A stretch of DNA of 59,600 nt from Bacillota bacterium (lineage in GTDB: Bacteria; Bacillota; Clostridia; Lachnospirales; Lachnospiraceae): the NCBI GenBank assembly GCA_023411225.1, contig JAEYPA010000163.1, forward strand, positions 1 through 59,600, written 5' to 3'. The notes under the pieces were generated by a model. The model was not told the DNA's origin, did no database searches, and worked only from the letters and a program-made list of their open reading frames with translations. Made by a program: the position numbers and the translations under genes. This document shows, one piece after another, positions 8,502-16,847 of the stretch; within the stretch, counting starts at the first letter, position 1, and every line of letters starts with the position of its first letter.

Positions 8502-9581
8502 ATGTCGCAAAGAACTATTGTACCATTTGGACCACAGCATCCTGTACTTCCTGAACCAATTCATTTAGATTTGGTGCTGGAAGATGAAAAGGTAATAGAA
8601 GCGATTCCTTCTATAGGATTTGTTCATAGAGGGTTAGAAAAGTTGGTGGAAAAGAGAGATTACATAGACTATGTTTATGTTGCAGAACGAATTTGTGGGA
8701 TTTGCAGTTTTATGCATGGTATGGGTTACTGTCAATCCATTGAAGAGATTATGAAGGTAGAGGTACCCGAGAGAGCCAACTATTTACGGGTTATTTGGTC
8801 TGAGTTATCACGGATTCATAGTCACCTATTATGGCTTGGGCTACTTGCTGATGCCTTTGGATTCGAGAGTTTATTTATGCAGTCTTGGAGATTACGAGAG
8901 AAAGTACTGGATATGTTCGAATATTCCACAGGTGGTCGTGTTATATTTTCAGTTAATAAAATTGGCGGTGTTCGCAGGGATATGGACGAGGAGATGCTTA
9001 CTCTGTTCTTATCGGTGTTAAAAGATATGAAGAAGGAAATAGAAGGTATTGCCAAGGTATTCCTGTCTGATTATTCTGTGAATACCAGATTACAAGGTGT
9101 TGGCTTACTAACAAAACAGCAGGCATATGATCTAGGTGCTGTTGGACCTATGGCACGAGCAAGCGGAATTAAGGCAGATATTCGCCAGACCGGATATGCA
9201 GCCTATGGTCAATTGGAATTTGCACCAATTGTATCAGAAGTGGGAGACAGCTATGCCCGTTGTGACGTTCGAATAAAGGAGATATTCCAATCCATAGCAT
9301 TAATTGAAGAGGCGATTGGTAAGATACCTAGAGGAGAGATTAGTGCTGTAGTTAAAGGAACTCCAAATGGTGAATTCTTCGCAAGACTGGAGCAACCTAG
9401 AGGAGAGGTTATCTACTATAGCAAAGGAAATGGTACGAAGTTTCTGGACCGTATGCGGGTAAGAACCCCTACTTTTGCAAACCTTCCTGCTATGCTAGAG
9501 ACCTTAAAGGGCTCAGATTTGGCAGACGTACCTATCTTGATTTTAACAATAGATCCATGTATCAGTTGTACAGAGAGGTGA
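8502..9581 (+). CDS. echE: Ech [NiFe] hydrogenase large subunit EchE (NuoD-like)
   Basis: Catalytic subunit for proton reduction / H2 oxidation at the NiFe(CN)2CO centre. Both nickel-binding CxxC motifs are present: L1 near the N-terminus (RICGICS, Cys65 and Cys68) and L2 at the extreme C-terminus (DPCISCTER, Cys353 and Cys356). Only three residues follow the last cysteine. There is therefore no cleavable C-terminal extension, and maturation should not need a HycI/HoxM-type protease, fitting the lack of such a gene here. Length (359) fits the Ech/CooH class. The group 4 assignment follows from the NuoH-, NuoL-, NuoC- and NuoI-like neighbours. Confidence 0.95.
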   Translation: MSQRTIVPFGPQHPVLPEPIHLDLVLEDEKVIEAIPSIGFVHRGLEKLVEKRDYIDYVYVAERICGICSFMHGMGYCQSIEEIMKVEVPERANYLRVIWSELSRIHSHLLWLGLLADAFGFESLFMQSWRLREKVLDMFEYSTGGRVIFSVNKIGGVRRDMDEEMLTLFLSVLKDMKKEIEGIAKVFLSDYSVNTRLQGVGLLTKQQAYDLGAVGPMARASGIKADIRQTGYAAYGQLEFAPIVSEVGDSYARCDVRIKEIFQSIALIEEAIGKIPRGEISAVVKGTPNGEFFARLEQPRGEVIYYSKGNGTKFLDRMRVRTPTFANLPAMLETLKGSDLADVPILILTIDPCISCTER

Positions 9582-9585
9582 TAAG

Positions 9586-9960
9586 ATGAAACTAATGAAT
9601 TTTGCTAGAATTGCCTTTCATAATTTATTTTCCAAACCTGTAACAAGATTATATCCAAAGGTTCCTATGGAAGTGAAACCAGGGGCTAGGGGACATATAC
9701 ATAACGAAGTGGAATTATGTATCTTTTGTGGAATATGTTCGAAACGATGTCCAACTTCCTGTATTCAGGTAAATCGAACGGAAAAAACATGGGAGATTGA
9801 GCGTTTTGGATGCCTTGCCTGTGGATTATGTGTCGATGTTTGTCCTAAAAAATGCCTGGTAATGAAGGAACAATACACTTCTCCCAAGGTGAAAAAGTAT
9901 TGGGATCGGTATGAACAGGGAAAAGTAGCCAATGAAGAAGAGGATTCAAAGTTACAATAG
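9586..9960 (+). CDS. echF: Ech hydrogenase 2x[4Fe-4S] ferredoxin subunit EchF (NuoI-like)
   Basis: Electron-entry subunit of the complex. Two complete [4Fe-4S] motifs are seen, CIFCGICSKRC...C and CLACGLCVDVC...C (residues ~46-90), separated as in NuoI. An amphipathic N-terminal stretch (NFARIAFHNLFSKP) would seat it on the membrane arm. It is the last structural gene: echA-F are in the same order as in the well-known archaeal and bacterial ech operons. Reduced ferredoxin is the expected donor (family knowledge). Confidence 0.93.
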   Translation: MKLMNFARIAFHNLFSKPVTRLYPKVPMEVKPGARGHIHNEVELCIFCGICSKRCPTSCIQVNRTEKTWEIERFGCLACGLCVDVCPKKCLVMKEQYTSPKVKKYWDRYEQGKVANEEEDSKLQ

Positions 9961-9980
9961 AAAGGAAGTAGTGATTAGTT

Positions 9981-10322
9981 ATGCATGAGTATCATAAAGC
10001 AATTCATATCATTGAACATGCTATCGAAGAGGCTAGGAAGCAGGGGAAAACAAAGGTTACAAAGATTAATCTGGTAATCGGAGATAGCTCAGGATTTTCA
10101 GGAGAGACCATAGCCCTTCATTTTGAAGAGGCAGCAGTAGGGACCATCTGTGAAGGGGCAACGATTCATGTGACACCGGTTAAGACCATGCTTAGATGTC
10201 CGAATTGCAAGGAGTTATTTGCAAGAAAACCATTTGATTTTAAATGTCCACACTGTAATACAGAGGGTATTCCAAGCGAAGTTGGAAAGGAAATGGCGAT
10301 CGAAAGTATAGAGGCTATATGA
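9981..10322 (+). CDS. hypA: Hydrogenase nickel-insertion protein HypA
   Basis: Nickel chaperone for NiFe-site assembly. The N-terminus MHEYHKA places the nickel-binding His2 next to the start. The zinc motif is present as LRCPNC ... FKCPHC (residues ~71-97). Length (113) is typical. It begins 20 bases after echF and overlaps hypF by four bases (ATGA). Its usual partner, the GTPase HypB, is not encoded in this operon. Confidence 0.95.
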   Translation: MHEYHKAIHIIEHAIEEARKQGKTKVTKINLVIGDSSGFSGETIALHFEEAAVGTICEGATIHVTPVKTMLRCPNCKELFARKPFDFKCPHCNTEGIPSEVGKEMAIESIEAI

Positions 10323-12637
10323 GTAAACAATATACCTATTGGATAATTGTATATGGAGTTGTACAAGGCGTTGGATTTCGCCCATTTATAAAGCGTCTGG
10401 CAAATGAGCTGGCAGTTGTAGGAAAGGTGAAGAATGAAAAAGGTTGTGTTCAAATTCTTACAACTGGCAGTAAAGGCCAGCTTTCTTTATTTGTAGACAA
10501 AATTAAGAAGTGTCCACCTTATGGTGCCATAATTGATCATTTGGAATACAAAGAAATCCCTTTTATCTCTATGGAGGATTTTTTGATTATAGATAGTAAA
10601 GAGAAAATGTTTGAGGAAGACCAATTAAGTATGGTTCAGACGAAGCCTTTTATTCAGGTTGGAGTGGATCTGCCAATTTGTCCAAATTGTGAAAAAGAGC
10701 TATATGAGAAATCGAATCGAAGGTATCGTCACCCATTTATTAGTTGTGTACAATGTGGTCCAAGGTATTCTATCATAAAGGCCCTGCCCTATGATCGCTT
10801 TGACACGACCATGGATTGTTATCCACTTTGTAAAAAATGTGAGGAAGAATATAGTGGATGGGACAAGACAGGTAATCCTTTAAGAGTGCATGCGCAGACC
10901 ATTAGCTGTATGGACTGTGGGCCAGAATTGCTATTTTATACAGAGGGAACGAATGAAACAGCACGAAGAGAACATGCTCTTTTGAATGCCATTTCTGCCC
11001 TAGAATATGGAGGCGTGATAGCAGTAAAGGGAATAGGGGGCTATCATTTTGTCTGTAAACCGGGAAGTAGTGCTGCGGTGGATCAATTACGTCAGATTAA
11101 ACAAAGGGATAGAAAACCATTTGCGGTCATGTTTCGTTCCATGGAGCAAATTACAAGCTATTGTGATGTAACACCTGTCGAGGAACAGATGCTTTTGTCA
11201 AAAGAAAGACCGATTGTCTTACTAAAAAGAAGGAATACAGAACTTGTGGCAGAGAATATATGTAAAGAGGTTTATAAAGAAAGCTTGTATCTAGGGGCTT
11301 TTCTTCCTTATACCGCAATTCAATGTCTTTTACTGGATGCTTGTGGACCACTGGTATTTACAAGTGGCAATATAACGAATGAACCGATTCTTTGGGAGGA
11401 TAAAAGTGTAATAGACATATCCTCTAAGCTAAATGGTATCTTGTATCATACCAGACCTATTTATGTGTCAATGGATGATTCTGTCGTTCAGATAGTTGCC
11501 GGAAGAACACAGCTGATTCGAAGGGCGAGAGGCTACGTTCCCTCGGTCATCTCCATAAGCGATAAGGAAGGAGAACAATTTGCCGCAGGAGGGGATCTTA
11601 AAGCAGTATTTGGATATTGTCGTGATGGAGATGCCTATCTTTCTCAATATATAGGGGATTTGGAGCAAGTCGGTAATGATAAGATGTACAGGTGGAATCG
11701 TGACCACATGAAATCTCTCTTTCAGTTTCAGCCAAAGAACTTCCTTGTAGATTATCATGAGGGTTATTATTCACACAAAATGACATATGAATGGATAGAT
11801 GAAATGGACCCTGGCCACTCCCTTACAGAGCCTGTTAAGAAGGTGCAGCATCATCACGCTCATATTGCTTCTGTAATGGCTGAGCATAAGGTTCATGAAG
11901 TCATTGGGATTGCCTTTGATGGAACCGGTCTTGGAGAGGATAAAGCTGTATGGGGAAGTGAGTTCTTAATATGCAGCAAGCAGCATTATACACGCCTGGG
12001 GCATCTTTCCTATGTTTCTGTTGTAGGTTATGACAATGCAGCGGTCAATGCTTCCGTTATGGCGGCTTGTCATCTGCATGCTGCCGGTATTACACTGGAT
12101 ACTCCCCAATTTTCTCTGCTTTCTTCAGCAATGGATGCTAAGATAAATACCGTTGCCTGCAGTAGCATGGGACGTCTCTTTGATGCAGTGGCAGCAATTC
12201 TAAATCTCTGTCAGTATAATAGTTATGAAGGGGAATGCGCTATTGCGCTGGAGACAGCTGCCTGGCAGGGCAATAAAGAGCATATAATGCATTTTCCTGT
12301 AGAAATAGTAAGCTTGGATGGCATGTATTGTGTCGATCAAAGAAACCTAATTAGAATTCTTTATCAGGCAGTGGAGGATAAGAAGAATGTATGTGACTTG
12401 GCATTATCGTTTCATTATTGGGTGGTAGATATGACCAGACACATGTGTCGTCTCCTTCGAGAAGAGTCCGGACTAAACAGTGTTGCTTTAAGTGGAGGTG
12501 TCTTTGTCAACCGTATTTTATTAGAAAATACAATCGTGCAATTAGAGACTGATGGTTTTCAGGTCTTAATTAATGAAAAGGTGCCATGTGGTGATGGTGG
12601 AATAGCCCTTGGACAATTATATGTTGGACAATGGTAA
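10319..12637 (+). CDS. hypF: Carbamoyltransferase HypF
   Basis: Makes the carbamoyl group that becomes the cyanide ligands of the NiFe site (carbamoyl phosphate + ATP, transfer to HypE). Domains in order: acylphosphatase (residues ~6-95, VQGVGFRPF), paired zinc-finger region with CPNC ... CVQC and CKKC ... CMDC (~115-205), YrdC-like (~215-400) and Kae1-like (~405-770). Metal ligands are seen in VQHHHAHIASVMAEH, and the domain ends with the LSGGVFVNRILLE segment. Full family length (772). It overlaps hypA by ATGA. Nothing is missing, so it should be functional. Confidence 0.96.
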   Translation: MSKQYTYWIIVYGVVQGVGFRPFIKRLANELAVVGKVKNEKGCVQILTTGSKGQLSLFVDKIKKCPPYGAIIDHLEYKEIPFISMEDFLIIDSKEKMFEEDQLSMVQTKPFIQVGVDLPICPNCEKELYEKSNRRYRHPFISCVQCGPRYSIIKALPYDRFDTTMDCYPLCKKCEEEYSGWDKTGNPLRVHAQTISCMDCGPELLFYTEGTNETARREHALLNAISALEYGGVIAVKGIGGYHFVCKPGSSAAVDQLRQIKQRDRKPFAVMFRSMEQITSYCDVTPVEEQMLLSKERPIVLLKRRNTELVAENICKEVYKESLYLGAFLPYTAIQCLLLDACGPLVFTSGNITNEPILWEDKSVIDISSKLNGILYHTRPIYVSMDDSVVQIVAGRTQLIRRARGYVPSVISISDKEGEQFAAGGDLKAVFGYCRDGDAYLSQYIGDLEQVGNDKMYRWNRDHMKSLFQFQPKNFLVDYHEGYYSHKMTYEWIDEMDPGHSLTEPVKKVQHHHAHIASVMAEHKVHEVIGIAFDGTGLGEDKAVWGSEFLICSKQHYTRLGHLSYVSVVGYDNAAVNASVMAACHLHAAGITLDTPQFSLLSSAMDAKINTVACSSMGRLFDAVAAILNLCQYNSYEGECAIALETAAWQGNKEHIMHFPVEIVSLDGMYCVDQRNLIRILYQAVEDKKNVCDLALSFHYWVVDMTRHMCRLLREESGLNSVALSGGVFVNRILLENTIVQLETDGFQVLINEKVPCGDGGIALGQLYVGQW

Positions 12638-12656
12638 GAAAAAGGAGGTAGGAGTA

Positions 12657-12878
12657 ATGTGTATTGCAGTACCGGGGATTGTAATAAAGATAGAAGGCTC
12701 TGTAGCTTGGGTTGATTATTCAGGTAATGTTATTGAAGCGAAATGCGGCCTTGTACCTATTCAGGTAGGAGATCGTGTACTTGTCCATGCAGGCTGTATA
12801 CTACAGAAAATGACTTCTTTTGAACATCAGCAACTAATGGAATTATTGGATGAAATTGAGACCCTTGATTCGATATAA
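12657..12878 (+). CDS. hypC: Hydrogenase assembly chaperone HypC
   Basis: A 73-residue chaperone that holds the Fe(CN)2CO unit together with HypD and carries it to the large subunit. The start was set at ATG 12657 because the protein then begins with the invariant MCIAVPG, whose Cys2 is the functional residue. AAAGGAGGTAGGAG lies immediately upstream. A longer reading frame from 12609 would overlap hypF and hide Cys2. It sits between hypF and hypD, its interaction partner. Confidence 0.95.
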   Translation: MCIAVPGIVIKIEGSVAWVDYSGNVIEAKCGLVPIQVGDRVLVHAGCILQKMTSFEHQQLMELLDEIETLDSI

Positions 12879-12900
12879 ATGAACAAATGTGAGGCAATGA

Positions 12901-13986
12901 ATGAAGACTTTGGAAGAAATGGTACAAGTACTAGGAACCTATGATGGGGAACCGATCACTTTTATGGAAGTATGCGGAACTCATACAGGAGCCATTGCGG
13001 CAATGGGAATAAAGAGTCTGCTATCTGATAGAATATCCTTAGTATCCGGCCCGGGATGTCCTGTATGTGTGACAAGTCCGGAATATATTGATATCCTATG
13101 CAATCTGGCAAAAAGGAAGAATACCTGTGTAGTATCTTTTGGTGATATGCTAAGAGTACCCGGAACAACACAATGTCTGAAAGAAGTCATGGCAGAAGGT
13201 GGTAATGTTACCATGATTTATTCTCCATTTGATATTCTGACAATGGCTATGGAACATCCGGAGGTTACCTATGTATTTGCAGCAGTTGGGTTTGAAACAA
13301 CTACACCAATCTATGCCATGATTCTACAAGAGGCAATAGAAAAAAAGTTAACGAATCTTAAACTACTTACTGCCCTAAAGACCATGCCTGAAGCGATTGG
13401 GTATATATGCAAGGAGAACACGAGAATAACAGGTTTCCTGGCACCCGGCCACGTATGCACCATTACCGGGACTACGGAGTATGTGGCCCTGGCAGAAACC
13501 TATGGAATGCCCTTTGTTGTAGCGGGGTTTGATGTGGAGCAGATTGTATCGGCCTTGTACCTGTTGGTAAAGCTTAAGGGAACGAATAAGGTAATTAATC
13601 TGTATCAGGAGGTTGTGACAGAAGACGGTAATGAGATTGCTAAAAGTCTGGTGACTAATTATTTTGAACCTTGTGATGCCGATTGGAGAGGAATCGGAGT
13701 TATACCGGCTTCTGGACTTAAGATTCGAGAGGAATATAAGCAATTTACGGTAGAACAAGAATTACAGGAAATTATTGATAGGGATAAACAGAAGAATACG
13801 AAGGAAGAAACGGCGAGAAAGGCACTGGAATCTGTATGTATCTGTAATCAGATTCTGCTTGGAAAAGCACTGCCGACAGATTGTCTATTATATAAACGGG
13901 GTGACTGTACACCAGAGCATCCTGTAGGTGCGTGTATGGTATCCCAGGAAGGAACTTGTAATTGTTACAAGAGAGGAGGAAGATAA
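12901..13986 (+). CDS. hypD: Hydrogenase Fe-cofactor scaffold HypD
   Basis: Scaffold on which Fe, CO and CN are assembled with HypC. Conserved motifs are present: CGTHTG (near residue 28), GPGCPVCVTS, the GFETTTP segment, and the C-terminal cysteine cluster for the [4Fe-4S] cluster (CICNQ ... GDCTPEHPVGACMVSQEGTCNCY). Length (361) is typical. The stop is adjacent to the hypE start (TAAATG), so the two are coupled. Confidence 0.95.
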   Translation: MKTLEEMVQVLGTYDGEPITFMEVCGTHTGAIAAMGIKSLLSDRISLVSGPGCPVCVTSPEYIDILCNLAKRKNTCVVSFGDMLRVPGTTQCLKEVMAEGGNVTMIYSPFDILTMAMEHPEVTYVFAAVGFETTTPIYAMILQEAIEKKLTNLKLLTALKTMPEAIGYICKENTRITGFLAPGHVCTITGTTEYVALAETYGMPFVVAGFDVEQIVSALYLLVKLKGTNKVINLYQEVVTEDGNEIAKSLVTNYFEPCDADWRGIGVIPASGLKIREEYKQFTVEQELQEIIDRDKQKNTKEETARKALESVCICNQILLGKALPTDCLLYKRGDCTPEHPVGACMVSQEGTCNCYKRGGR

Positions 13987-14967
13987 ATGATTATTACAGC
14001 AGCGCACGGAAGTGGTGGGAGTGCTACTAATCAGCTTGTGACAGAAGTGTTTGCCAAACATTTTCATAATAAAATCTTAAATAAGATGGAGGATTCTGCC
14101 GTAGTACCTTCCAGTGGGAAAATAGCAATTACAACAGATAGTTTTGTTGTGACACCTCGGATTTTTCCCGGTGGAGATATAGGAAAATTATCGGTATGTG
14201 GTACTGTGAATGATCTTTTAATGTCCGGTGCGGTGCCGCAATATCTGACCTGTGGATTTATTATAGAGGAGGGCGCTTCCATTGAGGAACTTGATCTGAT
14301 TGCAGCTTCAATGGCAAGTACTGCCAGAGAGGCTGGAATTACTATAGTAGCAGGGGATACAAAGGTAATAGAAGGAAAAGGTGGCATCTATATTAATACT
14401 ACGGGAGTAGGTTTTGTACCGGAGGATAGAGCACTTTCTGTGGATTCTATAGAGGAAGAGGATGTCGTTTTATTATCAGGCACGCTAGGGGACCATCATG
14501 CCACTATATTAAGCAGCCGCATGCATATTAATAATTCAATCACCAGTGATTGCAAGGTGCTAAAGGCTGGTGTAGAAGCCTTATTTCAGGCTGGAATAAA
14601 GATTAAGGCAATGAGAGATGTGACGCGAGGTGGACTTGGAACTATATTAAATGAGTTTTGTAAAGGGTCTGGAAAAGGAATGGTAATCGAGGAAGAGTTA
14701 CTTCCAATCAGCTCACAGGTCAGGGGCTTTTGTTCTATTCTTGGTCTGAATCCATTGTATATGGGCAACGAAGGCAAATTTATTGCAGTTGTGCCAAAGA
14801 ATCAGGCAGAACTGGCACTTTTGGCTCTCCAGGAGGTAGAAGGCTATGAAAAGGCCGCAATCATTGGCAGTGTTGTGTCTAAGGCTGGGGTGCAAATGCA
14901 TACAAAACTTGGTGGAGTGATTCATGTTGATGTGTTGCAGGGAGAAGGCCTGCCTAGAATCTGTTAG
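13987..14967 (+). CDS. hypE: Hydrogenase maturation protein HypE
   Basis: ATP-dependent dehydratase that converts the thiocarboxamide on its C-terminal cysteine to thiocyanate, the cyanide donor. It shows the AIRS/PurM fold: N-terminal AHGSGGS, ATP-site segments around FVVTPRIFPGGDIG and MRDVTRGGLGTILNE, and the C-terminal PRIC ending at the active Cys326. Intact and full length. A decayed partial second copy lies ~0.7 kb downstream (15691-15966). A tail fragment of an ABC ATPase gene begins only eight bases after this stop, so the 3' edge of the operon is a recombination scar. Confidence 0.95.
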   Translation: MIITAAHGSGGSATNQLVTEVFAKHFHNKILNKMEDSAVVPSSGKIAITTDSFVVTPRIFPGGDIGKLSVCGTVNDLLMSGAVPQYLTCGFIIEEGASIEELDLIAASMASTAREAGITIVAGDTKVIEGKGGIYINTTGVGFVPEDRALSVDSIEEEDVVLLSGTLGDHHATILSSRMHINNSITSDCKVLKAGVEALFQAGIKIKAMRDVTRGGLGTILNEFCKGSGKGMVIEEELLPISSQVRGFCSILGLNPLYMGNEGKFIAVVPKNQAELALLALQEVEGYEKAAIIGSVVSKAGVQMHTKLGGVIHVDVLQGEGLPRIC

Positions 14968-14974
14968 TTATTGA

Positions 14975-15058
14975 ATTATTCAGGTAACTCACTCCAAGGA
15001 ATCTGCGGACTATGGTAATCGAGTTTTTAACTTAAAAGATGGTGTTATTACTACTTAA
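14975..15058 (+). pseudogene. 3'-terminal fragment of an ABC exporter ATPase gene
   Basis: Read in one frame, this stretch gives IIQVTHSKESADYGNRVFNL and a short tail ending in VITT and a stop. It matches the last ~28 residues of the ATPase encoded at 21856-22533 (IVQVTHSKESAEYGNRVINL...). Only the H-loop region and C-terminus remain; nothing upstream of it belongs to an ATPase, because hypE ends eight bases before. It is a duplicated, truncated remnant with no start signal. Confidence 0.85.
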
Positions 15059-15073
15059 TAGGGAGGTCTCTTT

Positions 15074-15460
15074 ATGAAAAGATCAATGATGCAGGCATAT
15101 GTTATAGGAAGTAAGGAAGCGGTAGCTCTTTATCAAAAGGCTTTTGATGCTATTCTCATCAGTAGTTATTATAATGAAGATGGAACGTTTTTTCATTCAG
15201 AACTGGATATTCAGGGAAATATTTTAGCTATCGCTGAACGAAAGTCAGAAGACACCATACATAGTGAGAAAACGGTTACAGGAAACGTAATGCAGTTTAG
15301 TTTGCATTATGGAGAAGGTAACGAAGAAAAGGTGAAAAAAGTATATGAGGTGTTAAAAGAGGATGCTACAATCCTGATACCACTTGCACCCTGTGAATAT
15401 ACTTCACTAATGGTAGATTTGATTGATAAATATGGTATTAGATGGTGCTTATTTGTATAG
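15074..15460 (+). CDS. VOC-family (PhnB/glyoxalase-like) protein
   Basis: A 128-residue protein with the pattern of PhnB-type vicinal oxygen chelate proteins. The N-terminal half has AYVIGSKEAVALYQKAFDAI, then the end of the fold reads DLIDKYGIRWCLFV, close to the family's DxFGxxW motif. The usual metal-ligand His residues are not obvious, as in many PhnB-like members, so enzymatic activity cannot be claimed. GGGAGGTC precedes the ATG. It is boxed in by decayed gene fragments on both sides, suggesting that it arrived or was kept during rearrangement. Confidence 0.7.
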   Translation: MKRSMMQAYVIGSKEAVALYQKAFDAILISSYYNEDGTFFHSELDIQGNILAIAERKSEDTIHSEKTVTGNVMQFSLHYGEGNEEKVKKVYEVLKEDATILIPLAPCEYTSLMVDLIDKYGIRWCLFV

Positions 15461-15527
15461 TAAGAGGATGCATTTGATGTATTTGCAGGTGGTAAGGTAA
15501 GGAAAAATATCACCTGTATGATTATGG

Positions 15528-15575
15528 AACTGACTGCCAAAAGTTAGACAAAGAATCTAACGACTGGGGTCAGTT
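15528..15575. repeat. Imperfect palindrome resembling joined IS3-family ends
   Basis: Outer arms AACTGAC / GTCAGTT and inner arms GTTAGA / TCTAAC surround a 7-base centre. The half-site TGCCAAAAGTTAGACA looks like the terminal repeat of IS150-group IS3 elements (recollection of family ends). No transposase is present, so at most this is a remnant or a MITE-like scar between two decayed genes. Confidence 0.4.
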
Positions 15576-15690
15576 TCTGTGTTGTTATATGAAATTTTCT
15601 TATAAGATGTAGAAAACATACATATTGAAGTGGGTCGAAATGTAGGAAAGGGGGAAACTGAGATATAATAAAAAAATATGTAATAATTAA

Positions 15691-15966
15691 TACCGCAATA
15701 TTTGACCTGCGGATTTATTATAGAAGAAGGAGCTTCCATTGAGGAACTTGATCTGATTGCTACTTCAATGGCAAATACTGCTTTATGGTGGAAGAGGATG
15801 TCTTTCTTCCAATTAGTCCTCAGGTCAGGGGCTTTTGTTCTATTCTTGGTCTGAATCCTTTGTACATGGGCAACGAAGGTCAATTCATTGCAGTTTTGCC
15901 AAAGAATCAAGCAGAAGTGGCACTTCGACTCTCCAGGAGGTAGAAGGCCTGCCTAGAATCTGTTAG
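15691..15966 (+). pseudogene. Decayed second copy of hypE
   Basis: Bases from 15691 follow hypE from about 14233 with scattered differences up to the ATGGCAA-TACTGC segment. They then jump over ~350 bases to the region equivalent to 14676, continue, and jump again from the hypE equivalent of 14838 to 14943. The second jump lies exactly between two AGAAGGC direct repeats in intact hypE, removing 105 bases. The copy retains the codons for the C-terminal PRIC and stop. An additional one-base deletion breaks the frame. No start or ribosome binding site. Confidence 0.9.
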
Positions 15967-16038
15967 TTATTGTATTCACATTCTAACTGTGTTAAAATTG
16001 ATATAACAAATGAAATCAAAAGTATATGGAGTGAGCCT

Positions 16039-16677
16039 ATGTATCAGAATGGTAAAAGAAATAAAATAATGGAATTGCCTTGGCCAGACAGTTTTTATGA
16101 ACCTATTTCTGGAGATAGACGTTATAAACTGTTGGAAGAAGCATTAGGGGAAGAGGATAGCGAAGAAAATAGACTTCGCTTAAAGCTTTGGGAATATCGT
16201 TATGGCAGTGTATCTCGGAATAATGGAAAGCCATCGATGGATAATTTTATGAAACTATGGTTAGATTTAGAATTCTATTCCCAAAAAACTAATTCTCTCT
16301 TTGGTGTTAAGAATGTTGCTAAAGAGATAAAGAGAGATATAGATAACATGGGATATCAAGAGATGCAGGAGTATGGTGAGTTAGGATTGGCTATGCTCTA
16401 TCAGGAATTTGTTCAAGCTGGAAGGAATTATTTTATGTTGTGTGCTTCTGATAGAAATTATACTACGGAGCTTTTTGGAATTAAGAAAATTAGTGATGAA
16501 AGGTTTATTGAAAAGATTACTGGTGATGTATATCGAATATGTTATTTAACACCAAAAGCGTTTAAATTACAGGAAGATTTGGAGATGTTTACGAAGGCAG
16601 TGACGGAAGCATTTGAGATTGATTACTCAGAACAAATCGACGATTTAAATGCAGTAATCAAAAAAATAAATATATAA
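16039..16677 (+). CDS. Uncharacterised 212-residue protein
   Basis: Not recognised. The ATG at 16039 was chosen because GGAG lies seven bases upstream; a TTG at 15970 in frame would start inside the 3' flank of the hypE remnant. The predicted product is soluble, helical and rich in charged residues, with YRYGSV and AMLYQEFVQAGRNYFMLC as its most distinctive parts, and no signal peptide or known catalytic motif. The last ~45 residues recur, broken by two stops, at 19082-19216, so this gene was once present at least twice. It is followed by a strong terminator. Confidence 0.7.
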   Translation: MYQNGKRNKIMELPWPDSFYEPISGDRRYKLLEEALGEEDSEENRLRLKLWEYRYGSVSRNNGKPSMDNFMKLWLDLEFYSQKTNSLFGVKNVAKEIKRDIDNMGYQEMQEYGELGLAMLYQEFVQAGRNYFMLCASDRNYTTELFGIKKISDERFIEKITGDVYRICYLTPKAFKLQEDLEMFTKAVTEAFEIDYSEQIDDLNAVIKKINI

Positions 16678-16684
16678 TGATAAG

Positions 16685-16723
16685 CTGGTTTGAGGATGTA
16701 TGTCCTTAAGCCAGTTTTTTATT
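16685..16723 (+). terminator. Rho-independent terminator
   Basis: CTGGTTTGAGGA and TCCTTAAGCCAG pair over 12 bp (two G-U), loop TGTATG, then TTTTTTATT. Eight bases after the stop of the 212-residue protein gene. Confidence 0.85.
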
Positions 16724-16847
16724 ATATTTATGAACTTAAGAAAGAAATAAGAGTCTATCTCTTTTATTGTGTCTATTATAGGGGTAACATGTAATATATA
16801 ATATGCGGATACAAAGGATAAATCTATATTTTAAAGGAGGAAGAATT

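Larger units (their letters stand above)
15461..16038. other. Gene-free scar region
   Basis: No intact gene is seen here. It holds the IS-like palindrome, ~110 bases of A/T-rich sequence with no recognised content, and the hypE remnant. The last part (15967-16038) is the leader of the following gene. Confidence 0.7.

Noticed and set aside
12609..12656. Longer hypC starting inside hypF
   Set aside because: It would bury the essential Cys2 of HypC; the ATG at 12657 has a strong ribosome binding site.
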